Shown here in pieces: positions 53,385-64,000 of a DNA stretch of 64,000 nt. Within the stretch, counting starts at the first letter, position 1. Each line of letters opens with the position of its first letter. This DNA is from Hanleya hanleyi (lineage: Eukaryota > Mollusca > Polyplacophora > Lepidopleurida > Hanleyidae): the NCBI GenBank assembly GCA_036873755.1, contig JAVTVY010020348.1, forward strand, positions 1 to 64,000, read 5' to 3'. The translations under genes and the position numbers were made by a program. The notes beneath the pieces were generated by a model. That model saw nothing but the letters and a program-made list of their open reading frames with translations. It was not told the DNA's origin and did not search any database.

Positions 53385-54400
53385 GATCGCTTTGTCCGTC
53401 TGTCCGTCCGAATTTCTTGTCCGGGCAATATCTCGGTTAATATTTGATGGACAGGATCGAAACTTGCATGGAATGTGGCCAGTGGCTCGTAGTTGTGCAG
53501 CGTGGAGTTTTTTCCGAGTTCCGGTATAAATTTCAAGAGTTATGGCCCTTTTTCTGAAATCTCTGTGAATGGGACTTGTCCGGGCTGGATCTTGGTTAAT
53601 ATTGTATGGACAAGTATGAAATTTGCATGATACGTGGTCAATGACCCACAGTTGTGCAGTGTAAAGTTTCTCCACGTTTCGCGTATATTTTCAAGAGTTA
53701 TGGCCCTTTGTTCCTGAATTCTCCGTGAATTGGGACTTGTCCGGGCTGGATCTCGGTTAATATTCTATGGACAAATATGAAATTTGCAGGATGTGTGGTC
53801 AGTGCCCTGTAGTGGTGCAGCGTGAATTTTCTTCACGTTTCGCATATATTTTCAAGAGTTATGGCCCTTTTTTCTTCAAATCTTTGTGAATTGGAACTTG
53901 TCCGGGCTGGATCTCGGTGAATATTGTATGAACAATTATGAAATTTACAGGATATGTGATCAGTGCCCTGTAGTTGTGCAGCGTGAAGTTTCTCCGCGTT
54001 TCGCATATATTTTGAAGAGTTATGGCCCTTTTTTCTTCAAATCTTTGTGAATTGGAACTTGTCCGGGCTGGATCTCGGTGAATATTGTATGAACAATTAT
54101 GAAATTTGCAGGATATGTGATCAGTGCCCTGTAGTTGTGCAGCGTGAATTTTCTCCACATTTCGCCTATATTTTCAAGAGTTATGGCCCTTTTTTCTTCA
54201 AATCTTTGTGAATTGGGATTTGTAGGGCTGGATCTCGGTTAATATTGTAAGAACAAGTATGAAATACGCATGATATGTGGTCAGTGACCCATAGGTGTGT
54301 AGCGTGAAGTTTCTCTGTTTTCGGTTATATTTTCAAGAGTTATGGCCCTTTGTTTTAAACCTAAGTGAATGGGATATATTTATTTGTCCAAGCTGGATCT
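53385..54400 (+). repeat. About 158-bp satellite, six units
   Basis: 'gagttatggccc' recurs at about 53539, 53696, 53859, 54018, 54178 and 54338. Units share 'cttgtccgggctggatctcg' and 'gtagttgtgcagcgtg'. The third to fifth units are nearly identical (homogenised). A 'gtccgtctgtccgtccg' lead-in at 53395 is shared with arrays near 36.78 kb and 57.43 kb. Reverse-strand ORFs are repeat artefacts. Confidence 0.9.
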
Positions 54401-56471
54401 CAGTCCATAACTGATTTGAACCAGGAAAATGGCTATATTATATGTTATTCTACATTCCAAAGCAGACAACATAGGTCCTGAAGTATGAAATTGCCCCCAA
54501 AACAGTGAATTGGGTACAAAATTCACTGATCGCTTTATAATTTCACCACAATATACTCCCAAGGAATGTAGGTCTCATAACCAGGTCACATTTTCGGATT
54601 TGGCGAAAGCCCTGGCGACCATCTTGCATCGAAGCATCGTATTATCACTTGTTGCTTGATATTTGGAATATGTATTATGTGAGACATGGCAAAAAAGTGA
54701 CTGAAACAGAATTTTTTATAATTATCCAAATTAGGCCTCCACCAACCAATAAAGAACAGAACAATGGTGGGGCAGTGTCGGATTAAAGTGGAAGGGGGGG
54801 CATACAATTGAGCAATCTCTGATTGCTTCCTTCCTGTGTTATTCTAATAAATATCAACAATATATATTATAGTATGCTGTATACAAAGTACTATTTTATG
54901 TAACAATTACATGTGTATAGTCATCAGATCATTATTTTATATATCCTTACATTATATAATCAAATGAATTTTTAGATCTATATTATATAGTGTACCCGCC
55001 ATATGTATGTATTTTTGAACTTGAATGGATCACAAGAAATAAAATATTAAGGGCATATGCAATTGTATTTAAGCTGGCATATATTTTTCAGCCTTTCAAG
55101 ATTGATTTTTTTTTCATCAATTGCAGATTGTGTTGAGGTCATTATACTCAATATTGGATGCATCAAGTTTATTCATACCTCGCATGTTGATAAATGCAGG
55201 GAACTTGGTAAATTCTAAAATACATTGTTCCAGAGAAATAAACAAACATTGTTCCAGCGAAATAAACAAGTAGGTGCCGTGCCAGTCATTGTGCCCAACA
55301 GTAGACCAGCACATGATCTGGGCGACAGCCCACACAATTCAGAAAAGTCACCTCAGCAAAAATAATGTTATATTAAAATAATTTAACACCATGTTAAATA
55401 TTGCTGAGGTGAACTGATTATGCCACGGCATTTACCTCGGCAATTGCTGATTGCTGGGGTGAATTGTGTGGGCTGAGCGAGCAAGACACTTCTCGCCAAA
55501 CTTCATATACATAAAACCATAATATCAGCGAGTGATAAAAGATATGTGACGAACAAATGTGTGATGGTAATAAAGCCGATTTCTTTCTTTTTTTGTCGAA
55601 AATCTGCTAAAGGGTAGTTTCCATGGAGTTTATATACTGAAATATCAGCCTCAAAAAAAAATTCCGACGGTCATCTGCATATGAATGGATGTATGATTGA
55701 TCAAAATGTGATCCCTCGCCTTAATGTTTATTTTTTTTATTCATTTATATGAAGGAATTTCTCTTGTAACAAAACATATCAAACCAAAACTGTTTGAGGT
55801 TCCTTCATTATGTTCAAGCAACCAAACTTCCTAATATATTGTTTGAAAATATAATTATAATTCATATTTTTGTTACAAGAGGAAATCGTCCCAAAAAAAA
55901 ACTTAAAAAATATATTTACGATGGTGATATTTCATTATTATTGAAAAAACGGCTTTATTACTGCCACAGAAAGGAGTCTGTATGTAATCGTCACTTACCC
56001 ATTATAGCAGGGAGTTGATAAAATGATCCAAAATCATGCATTGAATCCATTATTACTTCGTCATTTTCATGATTTTTTCAGAGTGATCAAATTTTTTAGA
56101 ATGACTTGCATTTCATCCACAAAAGTGGCAGTGATTGAATTTTAATGAAGTGATTGAATTAAATAGAGAATTTACCATATATCGAAAAACTAAAAAGCTT
56201 TAAATTCTCAATATTCTCAGGTGCATGCCCTTGACCTTGAAAATGAGATGTTCTGTTTATGTATCATAGCTGAATGTTGTAATGTCCTGTTGTCTGAACG
56301 AAAACTGATGGAACCATTGGATGAGAAGGTACTTAGAACCTACAAACTTCATCTCCCATGCTGGCACCAGCTTCGATGTTACCGTTACAAATGATGAAAT
56401 TTTACAGCTTTGGTTTTATAGAAACCGGAGAAAATTTCTAGTCAATTAATGGTAATATCGTGAAGTTTTTG
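54401..56471. other. Intergenic, mostly unrecognised
   Basis: No gene seen. Contains a 148-bp hairpin (55327-55474, stem agcccacacaattc / gaattgtgtgggct) and a diverged copy of the 'gtgatcaaa' repeat at 56003-56175. Confidence 0.5.
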
Positions 56472-56888
56472 CAGGCCTGCAAGTGCCTCCTATATTTCAT
56501 ATATTGTTTAGTCATTCCTATATTTTACTTAAAAACTCCTATATTTCGACTTTTTCTCATGAAAACTTTCACCAATGCTCTGAAATGAGTCAATTTGGCA
56601 TGAGGAAATATATTTAAGAAAAAAATATGAAAACATTTAAATCTCTTTCTTGAACCAAGCAGCAGAACTGGTCTCCTCAATCACCACCACTATGACTGCA
56701 TTCAGTGGAAATATTTTTATTAAACACCCGAAAACTACCAATTTTGGAACATACAATGTTGTAGTGACTGGTCTTACACTCCCTTATTTCCTATATTTTT
56801 CCAATATTTTATAAAAAAAAATCCTATATTTTGGTCAATTTCCTCCTCTATTTTCTCCTATATTTTCACTGAGCCACTTGCAGGCCTG
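56472..56888. mobile_element. hAT-like MITE, copy 1
   Basis: TIRs CAGGCCTGCAAGTG and CACTTGCAGGCCTG, with repeated 'tcctatattt' internal motifs. 417 bp, no ORF. It is the reverse-complement relative of 60263-60689. Confidence 0.85.
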
Positions 56889-57399
56889 GTTTCGTGAAAA
56901 AGGCTTGTTCATCTACATGAACATTATCAAATGCTGGACAAATACTAGCACTATGTGCCTTATAACGTATGTAATTAGGCCATTGTGTAGTTATTGCTAT
57001 TCAGTGGCTGTGTGATGGAGATGAAAAGCACAGGTCTCGCACAGGGTATGAAGATAAACTGAGTGTCTGTATTTAATATTTCTGCATTAAATTTGCTTCG
57101 TTTGTCTTTTCATTTTACTGTGTTGCAGCTGTTGTCTCTTAGTCTTAGTCTCAAATCTACTCTATGCATGTTCCACTGCAGATCAGAAAATATGCTTGGA
57201 GCAATGTTTACCACAGACAAAGAAATCAGCGCTGAAGCATGTTTCACTGCAAGCCAGGAAATCAATCCGAAACAGGTTCCACTACAGGCCAGGAAATGTG
57301 CTCGGAAGCGTTGTTCCTCCAGCCCACACCAGTGATTTCACCATACCCATCATGGAATGATGCTCTGTTTTTAGCCCTAAGTCCATCGGGCTGCAGGGT

Positions 57400-57620
57400 C
57401 TTGTAATTGGCATGTATGACTGATCGCTCGGTCCGTCCATCTATCAACAATTTCTTGTCCGGTCCATATTTCGGTTACTATTTGATCGATACTTTCATGG
57501 ATGATGCTTAGTACCTTGAAGATGTGCACTGTCACGTTCTTTATGCATTGAGAAATTGTTACCGGACAGACAATAAACTCTGGGAAATCATTGGAATACC
57601 CGGTCCATATCTAGGGTAAT
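57400..57620 (+). repeat. Start of the 'cttagtaccttg' satellite
   Basis: 'ggtccgtccatctatcaaca' and 'atttcttgtccggtccatat' lead into satellite units with 'gatgcttagtaccttgaaga'. Interrupted by the TTAA-flanked element at 57719. Confidence 0.7.
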
Positions 57621-57718
57621 CTCTCTTGTAATTCTTCAAACATTGTAGACCAGATATTTACTCAATTACTTTTAAAGGTGAAATGCAAAGGTTTTTAAAT
57701 TCTCTGTTTTACATTTAA

Positions 57719-58552
57719 AGGAGTACTTACCTTATTTTTGAGTGTGACTATATTTATCAGCAATCGTATTCCAAACCTTATTGTGTAAAACTTATGTTGA
57801 TAGAATGCGAAATAAAGGAAATATTGACTATTTGTTGCTCGCAACGGCGTGCACTGGGCGCCGCCATTGCACCACTGCGTGACGTTTTTAGATGAGCGGA
57901 AGTGAGTTTATACTCATCTAAAAACGTCACAACGTCATGGAGATTTAAGGTTGATCGTGCTGGTCATGCCGATAATTCGAAGGAGAAGGAACCCAGTGAA
58001 TTCAAAGACGTTGTAGTTGATTTTAGTAGTTCAAGTGTAATCATGAAAATGTTTATGAACTTAGAAGCATCGTCGTTCAACTGAAACCACTGGACAATTG
58101 CAGAGGACACTCTTTCAGTTTACCGCTCAGTTTCAAATTTTGTCCAAACTGAATCGGGCAAGTCTCAGTTGAAAAACTTGGGGAAGAAATTTTTCAGTTG
58201 GCGAAAATAATCTAAACCAATTTCCTTTTAGAAATCCCCCTCGTGGGATATGCCGCGTCAATTTATTCCTTGAATTAAAACTCGAACCCAGATTAATTCA
58301 AATGCCGTAGTTGGAACGTCCCTGGATCAAGCGTTAGCCGTGACATTGCCCTGAATGCTGACGTCATCAGTCACGTCATCACACAAGCAATATGGCGGCG
58401 CCCACGTCGACCTCAAAGCGGAAATATAACTTCACAAACTGTAATAAAAATAATAGGTTATCGCCCTCAACGAAAGTGAAATAGTTGGTTATATTTCTTT
58501 AAGAGTCTAACCTTTCTAATAGGAACCTATATAAAATAAGTTAAGTACTCCT
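57719..58552. mobile_element. 834-bp TTAA-flanked element
   Basis: AGGAGTACTTACCTTATTT at 57719 mirrors AAATAAGTTAAGTACTCCT ending 58552, each adjoined by TTAA (57715-18, 58553-56). Inside lies an 18-bp perfect hairpin (57880-57897 / 57913-57930) carrying GTGACGT. No transposase. TTAA duplication fits piggyBac- or Kolobok-type elements. Confidence 0.75.
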
Positions 58553-58641
58553 TTAATATAGGTTGAACGATGATAGCAATACCAATATATCTATTTCACT
58601 TGGATTATTTGGAATTATCTTGTCGGTTAGAACCTTTTTAA

Positions 58642-58862
58642 AAGTGGGTACCCCAAGCCCAGCTGAATTCAGATTTGCAAAATGTCGATGCTTATCTTTC
58701 CTTGATTGTGACGTCACGTCAGATCAGCAGCCCGGAGACTGAACGTTACAAGTATTGACGACCTGCCAGGTGGTCTGATGTAACGTCACAAACCGGCGTC
58801 AAACAAGGGCAGATAAGTGATGCGGATTTCATTTCTGAAATCGGCCGGGCTTGGGATATCAA
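58642..58862. mobile_element. 221-bp foldback MITE
   Basis: 'accccaagcccagctgaatt' at 58648 mirrors 'aatcggccgggcttgggat' near 58840-58858. 'gcttatctttccttg' / 'caagggcagataagtg' and 'gtgacgtcacgtcagatca' / 'ctgatgtaacgtcac' are also paired. Confidence 0.75.
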
Positions 58863-59035
58863 CTTTGAAGCACTTTTCAATAGCGTCAATAGGAGACATA
58901 ATACTTCAAATATAACCAAACGAAATATATAGACTGGTATTTCCATCATTAACTAGCCCAAGAAGAATATAAAAAGGAAAATATGAAAACCTTTGCATTT
59001 CATCTTAGACTGATGGACATTTTCTTTTGCCAACA

Positions 59036-60056
59036 TCTTTTAAATTAGCCCAGTTGTGAACAGTGCTGAACAATCAAAGCTGCATATTGACAGAATATTT
59101 CCTGGAATTTGCTTCCAAAGTGAGTTTTATTATGTGCGAATTATTAGAGATTACTGTATTACTCGATGGGCAATTCCAAAACTTACATGAAAGATACTTA
59201 GTACCTTGAGGATGTGTACAGTCATATTTCATGCATTTTGATTGGTCCCTTCATTGTCCGTCTGGTAAAAATATCTTCTCCAGTCCATATCTCGGTTACT
59301 ATTTGAAGGACTACTCGAAAAATTGCATGCAAGATGCTTAGTACCTTGCCTATGTGCACCATCAGGTTTGTTACATGTTTCGATGATTTCCCACAGAGTT
59401 ATAGCCCTTTATCCCATCCGGCACCAATTTCTTGTCTGGTCTATATCTTGGTTATTATTTGAAACCTACACGAAAGATGCTTAGTACCTTGCAGGTGTGC
59501 ACTGTCATTTTTGTATGCCTTTCAATGATTTCTCATAGAGTTACGACCCTTTATCCTGTCCAACAATAATTACATGTCTGGACCATATCTCAGTAATACT
59601 ACATGGAAGATACTCGGTACCTTGCAGATGTGCAGTCGGATTTTTTACGCAGCTTGATGATATCCCACAGAGTAATGGCCTATATCCCGGCCAGCAACAA
59701 TTTCTTGTCTGGTCTACATCTCGGTTACTATTTTATGGACAAGTTTGAAACCTACATGAAACATGCATAGTACCCTACCAATGTACACCGTCACGTTTTT
59801 TAATGCATTTCAATGATTTCTGACTGAGTTATGACCATTTATCCTGTTAGACAATAATTTCTTGTCCGAACCATATCTTGGTAATACAATTTGATGGACA
59901 ACTTTGACAATACATGGAAGATGCTTAGTGCCTTGTGGATGTGCACTGTCTAGTTCATTTTATGCGCTTCGATGATTTTGCAGACATGTGGCCCTTTATC
60001 CCATCAGTCATTAATATCTTGTCCATACCATATCTCGATTTAATACCATTTGATGG
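59036..60056 (+). repeat. 1,021-bp segmental duplication, copy 1 (satellite)
   Basis: Matches 62980-64000 with one difference seen (A at 59361, G at 63305). Content is the 'cttagtaccttg' satellite of about 160-bp units after a short unique leader 'tcttttaaattagcccagtt'. Confidence 0.93.
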
Positions 60057-60262
60057 ACAACTTCAAAACTTACATGGAAGATGCTTAGTACCTTGCAGAT
60101 GTCTACTGCCCAGTTTTGATGTTTCAATGTTTCTCTTTATCCTGATCAACAATAATTCCTTGTCTGGACCATACCTCGGTAATACTATTTGATTGATAAC
60201 TTCGAAACTTACATGGAAGATACTCAGTACCTTGCAGATGTGCACTGTCAGATTTTTATGCA
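60057..60262 (+). repeat. Continuation of the 'cttagtaccttg' satellite
   Basis: Further units with 'gatgcttagtaccttgcaga' and 'acatggaagatactcagtac', broken at TATGCA 60257-60262 by the hAT-like insertion. Confidence 0.8.
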
Positions 60263-60689
60263 CGGGCCTGCAAGTGGCTCACAGTGAAAATATAGGAGGA
60301 AATTTGCAAAAATATGGGCGAAATGTAGGAATTTTCTGAATAAAATATAGGAAATAAAGGAGTGCAAGACAGGTCTGTACTCCATTGTATGTTCCAAACT
60401 TGATAGTTTTCTGGTGTTTAATCCAATTACTTTCACTGAATGCGGTCATAGTGGTGGTCTTTCAGGTGACCTGTTGTTTGATTCAGCATAGAGAGATTGA
60501 AATGTTTTCATATTAACCGAGCGAAGCGAGGCTAAAAAAAATTTCTGAAATGAATTTCCTCATGTCGGTTGGACTCATTACAGAGCATTGATGAAAGTTT
60601 TGATAACAAAAAGTCGAAATATAGGTTTTGAGTAAAATATAGGAAAATATAGGAATGACTCAAAAATATAGGAGGCACTTGAAGGCCTG
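60263..60689. mobile_element. hAT-like MITE, copy 2, inserted in the satellite
   Basis: Ends CGGGCCTGCAAGTG and CACTTGAAGGCCTG. TATGCA flanks both sides (60257-62, 60690-95), and joining them restores the satellite sequence 'ttttatgcattttgat'. Opposite orientation to copy 1, 3.8 kb away. Confidence 0.85.
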
Positions 60690-60960
60690 TATGCATTTTG
60701 ATCATTTCCCCACAGAGTTATGGCATTATTGGCTTTTTCATGGCCCTTTATTGTCCATTTCTATATGATGGACAACTTTGAAAATTACAGGGAAACTGTG
60801 TACTATCTTGCATATGTACATGGTACAGTTCTGTTCTTTCTCCTAATCATTTGTGCCACATTTATTGCACTTTACAGGTCTATGTCTACCAACATATATT
60901 GCATTCTGGTCGGATAAGTACTCCTTGTACAACTTTGAAACATACTTGCTTCACACTAAG
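60690..60960 (+). repeat. Satellite remnant after the MITE
   Basis: 'tatgcattttgatcatttcc', 'cacagagttatggc' and later 'ttagtaccttgtgga' near 60961 continue the satellite in degraded form. Confidence 0.65.
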
Positions 60961-62107
60961 TTAGTACCTTGTGGATACGCACAAACTCTCCAAACTCTTC
61001 TTTTTCTACAATCTTTACATGAATACATGTACATACTTGCCTGAGCTGTAAGCCTATATCGGAATATTTGAAACTTATTTAGTACATGATAGTACCTCGC
61101 CGTAGCCTGATCCCCAGTGTTCAAAATCCTTGTCTTTCATTCAACCAATCGTATGTTGCCATATAAAAACAATATTTTTAAGGCTGAGGAGTCAATGCGA
61201 CTTTTAGGTGGTACAATCAGATTATTGTTGCTGAATGCTAATAAATCATTTCAACAGTGCTCTGTATTTTATTCTCTGTCTATTTAATATTGGATATATA
61301 GACAGTGATCGTCGCTATATAGATGAAATATTGCTGAAGGTGACGTTAAACTTTAATTCTCTCTCTCAGAACTAGCCAATATCTTCTGAAGTCGGCCATG
61401 AATCGAGGAATCCAAAAATGTTTATCATCCATGATCTGGGACCTCCCGGGGAGCATCTTCTATGAAAGAACAATAGTCTGTCTGGGTACAACAATATGTC
61501 TAGACAGGAGGTTTGTCAGGAATATAAGACCAGAACAATAGAAACTTACATTAAGACAATAGGCATTCCTTCTATGTGAAGTGTCAAATTTTCTTATCAA
61601 TAATATGAGAGAGAGAGACCAGTACACGAAATTCTTTATACAATAATAGATCAAATTTATAAGTGACTCTCTGTCCCCAGTTAAAATTGTGATGCATTGT
61701 TGGGTCTATAAAGCTCCATTGCACAGAAGAATAACAAAGAATTCTGAAATTTTACATTCATGTGGGAAAGATTTAATTCAGAAGTTGTGACTTTATCACT
61801 GCAATCGAATCATTACAATCGAAAAACCTGAATACAAGTACTTGGTTATTACAGTTTCTATGAGTATAAATGCAGAACTGTTTCAATCTGTAACAATCCC
61901 TGAATTATCTTTCTCCCTCGTTAAAATGCCCATGTCTTCTCTGACACAAAGATATACATCACGCACAAACTTTTACTGATCAAAGCAGTTTATGTAGACC
62001 GAATACTGAACAAGACCCTGCTATGTGGTTCTTCAGTAAACGTTTGCAGTTCTGGTTAAAACCTAATTTTCAGACAAATCATTTTTTTTCTTTCGGAGAT
62101 GGCAGAT
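60961..62107. other. Intergenic region, probably including the SOD2 3' UTR
   Basis: A SINE tail 'gctgaaggtgacgttaaact' is at about 61320-61370. On the reverse strand this region would hold the SOD2 3' UTR; a reverse-strand AATAAA lies near 61266-61271. Nothing else recognised. Confidence 0.4.
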
Positions 62108-62259
62108 TTACGATGCCAGGATTGCACCCTGAAAGCGTTTAGCTACATTTCCCCAGTTGACGATGTTGAATATGGCGTTGACATAGTCGGGACGTACGTT
62201 CTTATATTGCAGATAATAAGCATGTTCCCAGACATCAATTCCCAACAGAGGCACCAAAC
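62108..62259 (-). CDS. SOD2: Mitochondrial Mn superoxide dismutase, last exon
   Basis: The reverse strand reads '(G)[19 protein letters not shown]' then '[23 protein letters not shown]' in two parts, ending 'QGAILAS' and TAA (62108-62110). It contains the DxWEH motif whose Asp and His are metal ligands, and '[11 protein letters not shown]', diagnostic of Fe/Mn SOD, in the mitochondrial Mn form. The acceptor is 'ctttctggtag' (ends at 62260). The exon starts with two nt of a Gly codon, so it enters in phase 1. MnSOD converts superoxide to hydrogen peroxide in the mitochondrial matrix. Upstream exons would lie beyond 62260, and I see none before 64000. SOD2 and TPCN2 are convergent. Confidence 0.95.
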
Positions 62260-62979
62260 CTACCAGAAAGAGAAAAAATAGGCTAGAAAATTGAGCAAGC
62301 CCCAGCTCAGAGGTCTCCATAAGGCTATTCATAATAATATGTGTGTTTCAGGTAACATGTTCCATTGGAAGTTGGGTTGGTAGAGAATTTGTTTGTATTT
62401 TTTTTTTTTTTTCCTGCTTTTTCAGCATGCCATATGTAAATGATGAGCTTTCAAACGGAAAGTAAGATTTTTTGTACTAAATTTGGTCATGTAGAGCTGA
62501 ATTTATTTGTATCTACTTATACATTCATGTAGCAACTCCAAAAACATTAACTGGAAAGAGTTCTAGATAAAGATATTGAAAATTCTGAGCATAAAAACTA
62601 AAACAAAGAAATAAAATAAAGCCAACTCTAACAAGAGCCCAAGGGGCTTCAATATACGCCCGTATATCTGGAATTATATTGGTCCAAATTTCAAGTTTGT
62701 TTAATAGCCTTGATTCCAATTGGTAGCTAGCACACCAGAGAAAGGTCTACAATTTTGTGCTTCTGAGAATGTAACATATATCACATCTTATACTTGATTC
62801 AGTTTTGGGTGACTGTGACCTTGACCTTTGATCGATTGATGTATGGCTCCTCTTTGCCATGCGAGTAAGGTATACTCAAAGTTTGGTACCAATCCATACC
62901 TTGAAACTAGAGTTATCGCATGGACAACAAATGTTAATGGATGAATGGATAGAACGCAACATCGCACTGCATGACCTCT
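62260..62979 (-). other. SOD2 last intron (part)
   Basis: AT-rich sequence with a polyT run near 62399. No exon of the preceding SOD2 segment was found on the reverse strand. Confidence 0.5.
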
Positions 62980-64000
62980 TCTTTTAAATTAGCCCAGTTG
63001 TGAACAGTGCTGAACAATCAAAGCTGCATATTGACAGAATATTTCCTGGAATTTGCTTCCAAAGTGAGTTTTATTATGTGCGAATTATTAGAGATTACTG
63101 TATTACTCGATGGGCAATTCCAAAACTTACATGAAAGATACTTAGTACCTTGAGGATGTGTACAGTCATATTTCATGCATTTTGATTGGTCCCTTCATTG
63201 TCCGTCTGGTAAAAATATCTTCTCCAGTCCATATCTCGGTTACTATTTGAAGGACTACTCGAAAAATTGCATGCAAGATGCTTAGTACCTTGCCTATGTG
63301 CACCGTCAGGTTTGTTACATGTTTCGATGATTTCCCACAGAGTTATAGCCCTTTATCCCATCCGGCACCAATTTCTTGTCTGGTCTATATCTTGGTTATT
63401 ATTTGAAACCTACACGAAAGATGCTTAGTACCTTGCAGGTGTGCACTGTCATTTTTGTATGCCTTTCAATGATTTCTCATAGAGTTACGACCCTTTATCC
63501 TGTCCAACAATAATTACATGTCTGGACCATATCTCAGTAATACTACATGGAAGATACTCGGTACCTTGCAGATGTGCAGTCGGATTTTTTACGCAGCTTG
63601 ATGATATCCCACAGAGTAATGGCCTATATCCCGGCCAGCAACAATTTCTTGTCTGGTCTACATCTCGGTTACTATTTTATGGACAAGTTTGAAACCTACA
63701 TGAAACATGCATAGTACCCTACCAATGTACACCGTCACGTTTTTTAATGCATTTCAATGATTTCTGACTGAGTTATGACCATTTATCCTGTTAGACAATA
63801 ATTTCTTGTCCGAACCATATCTTGGTAATACAATTTGATGGACAACTTTGACAATACATGGAAGATGCTTAGTGCCTTGTGGATGTGCACTGTCTAGTTC
63901 ATTTTATGCGCTTCGATGATTTTGCAGACATGTGGCCCTTTATCCCATCAGTCATTAATATCTTGTCCATACCATATCTCGATTTAATACCATTTGATGG
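62980..64000 (+). repeat. 1,021-bp segmental duplication, copy 2, running off the window
   Basis: Same sequence as 59036-60056 at an offset of 3,944 bp, with one base different. It continues past the window end, so its full length is unknown. Confidence 0.93.

Noticed and set aside
53361..54158. Reverse-strand ORFs of about 100 residues with repeated 'CNIHRDPARTS'-like segments
   Set aside because: They are translations of the 158-bp satellite. Each unit gives the same segment and no gene signals exist.
62099..62281. Forward 60-residue ORF starting 'MADLRCQDC'
   Set aside because: It is the antisense shadow of the SOD2 last exon on the reverse strand.

Overview
This is eukaryotic, intron-rich, AT-rich DNA from an animal, most likely a mollusc and plausibly an abalone-like gastropod. 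The evidence is animal-type genes with GT-AG introns, a multi-exon lysosomal channel gene, a mitochondrial Mn superoxide dismutase exon, and many short interspersed repeats ending in a 'gacgttaaat...(cact)n' tail of a kind I associate with abalone genomes. The species call is an inference.

The dominant feature is one gene on the + strand, a two-pore channel 2 (TPCN2) orthologue. I reconstructed 26 exons by hand from splice sites, reading phase and homology. They run from a tentative first coding exon at 9056 to a stop codon at 52274. Every junction is phase-compatible and the exons sum to 878 codons. Both pore filters, the domain II S4 segment and the C-terminus match TPC2 rather than TPC1. 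A convergent gene on the - strand contributes only its last exon (62108-62259), the C-terminus of SOD2.

Region by region: 1-7590 is a repeat block. It holds a large foldback with TG/CA ends, a C2H2 zinc-finger ORF with its own TATA/initiator promoter, and three satellite families. One satellite carries CRE sites and another carries NRF1-type sites. 7590-9055 holds a 650-bp foldback and the likely TPCN2 promoter. 9056-52274 is TPCN2. Its introns are full of MITEs, SINEs and a CR1-group LINE (about 20.1-30.0 kb), itself split by a 5.67-kb insert carrying a decayed OTU protease ORF. 52275-62107 is intergenic, made of tandem satellites, an inverted pair of hAT-like MITEs and a piggyBac-like element. 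62980-64000 is a nearly exact second copy of 59036-60056.

The most unusual structure is inside TPCN2. Two separate minisatellites, after exon 6 (26-bp unit, about 54 copies) and after exon 23 (about 37-bp unit, about 13 copies), begin exactly at a 5' splice site. Each repeats the exon end together with the donor, placing dozens of decoy donors downstream of the true one.
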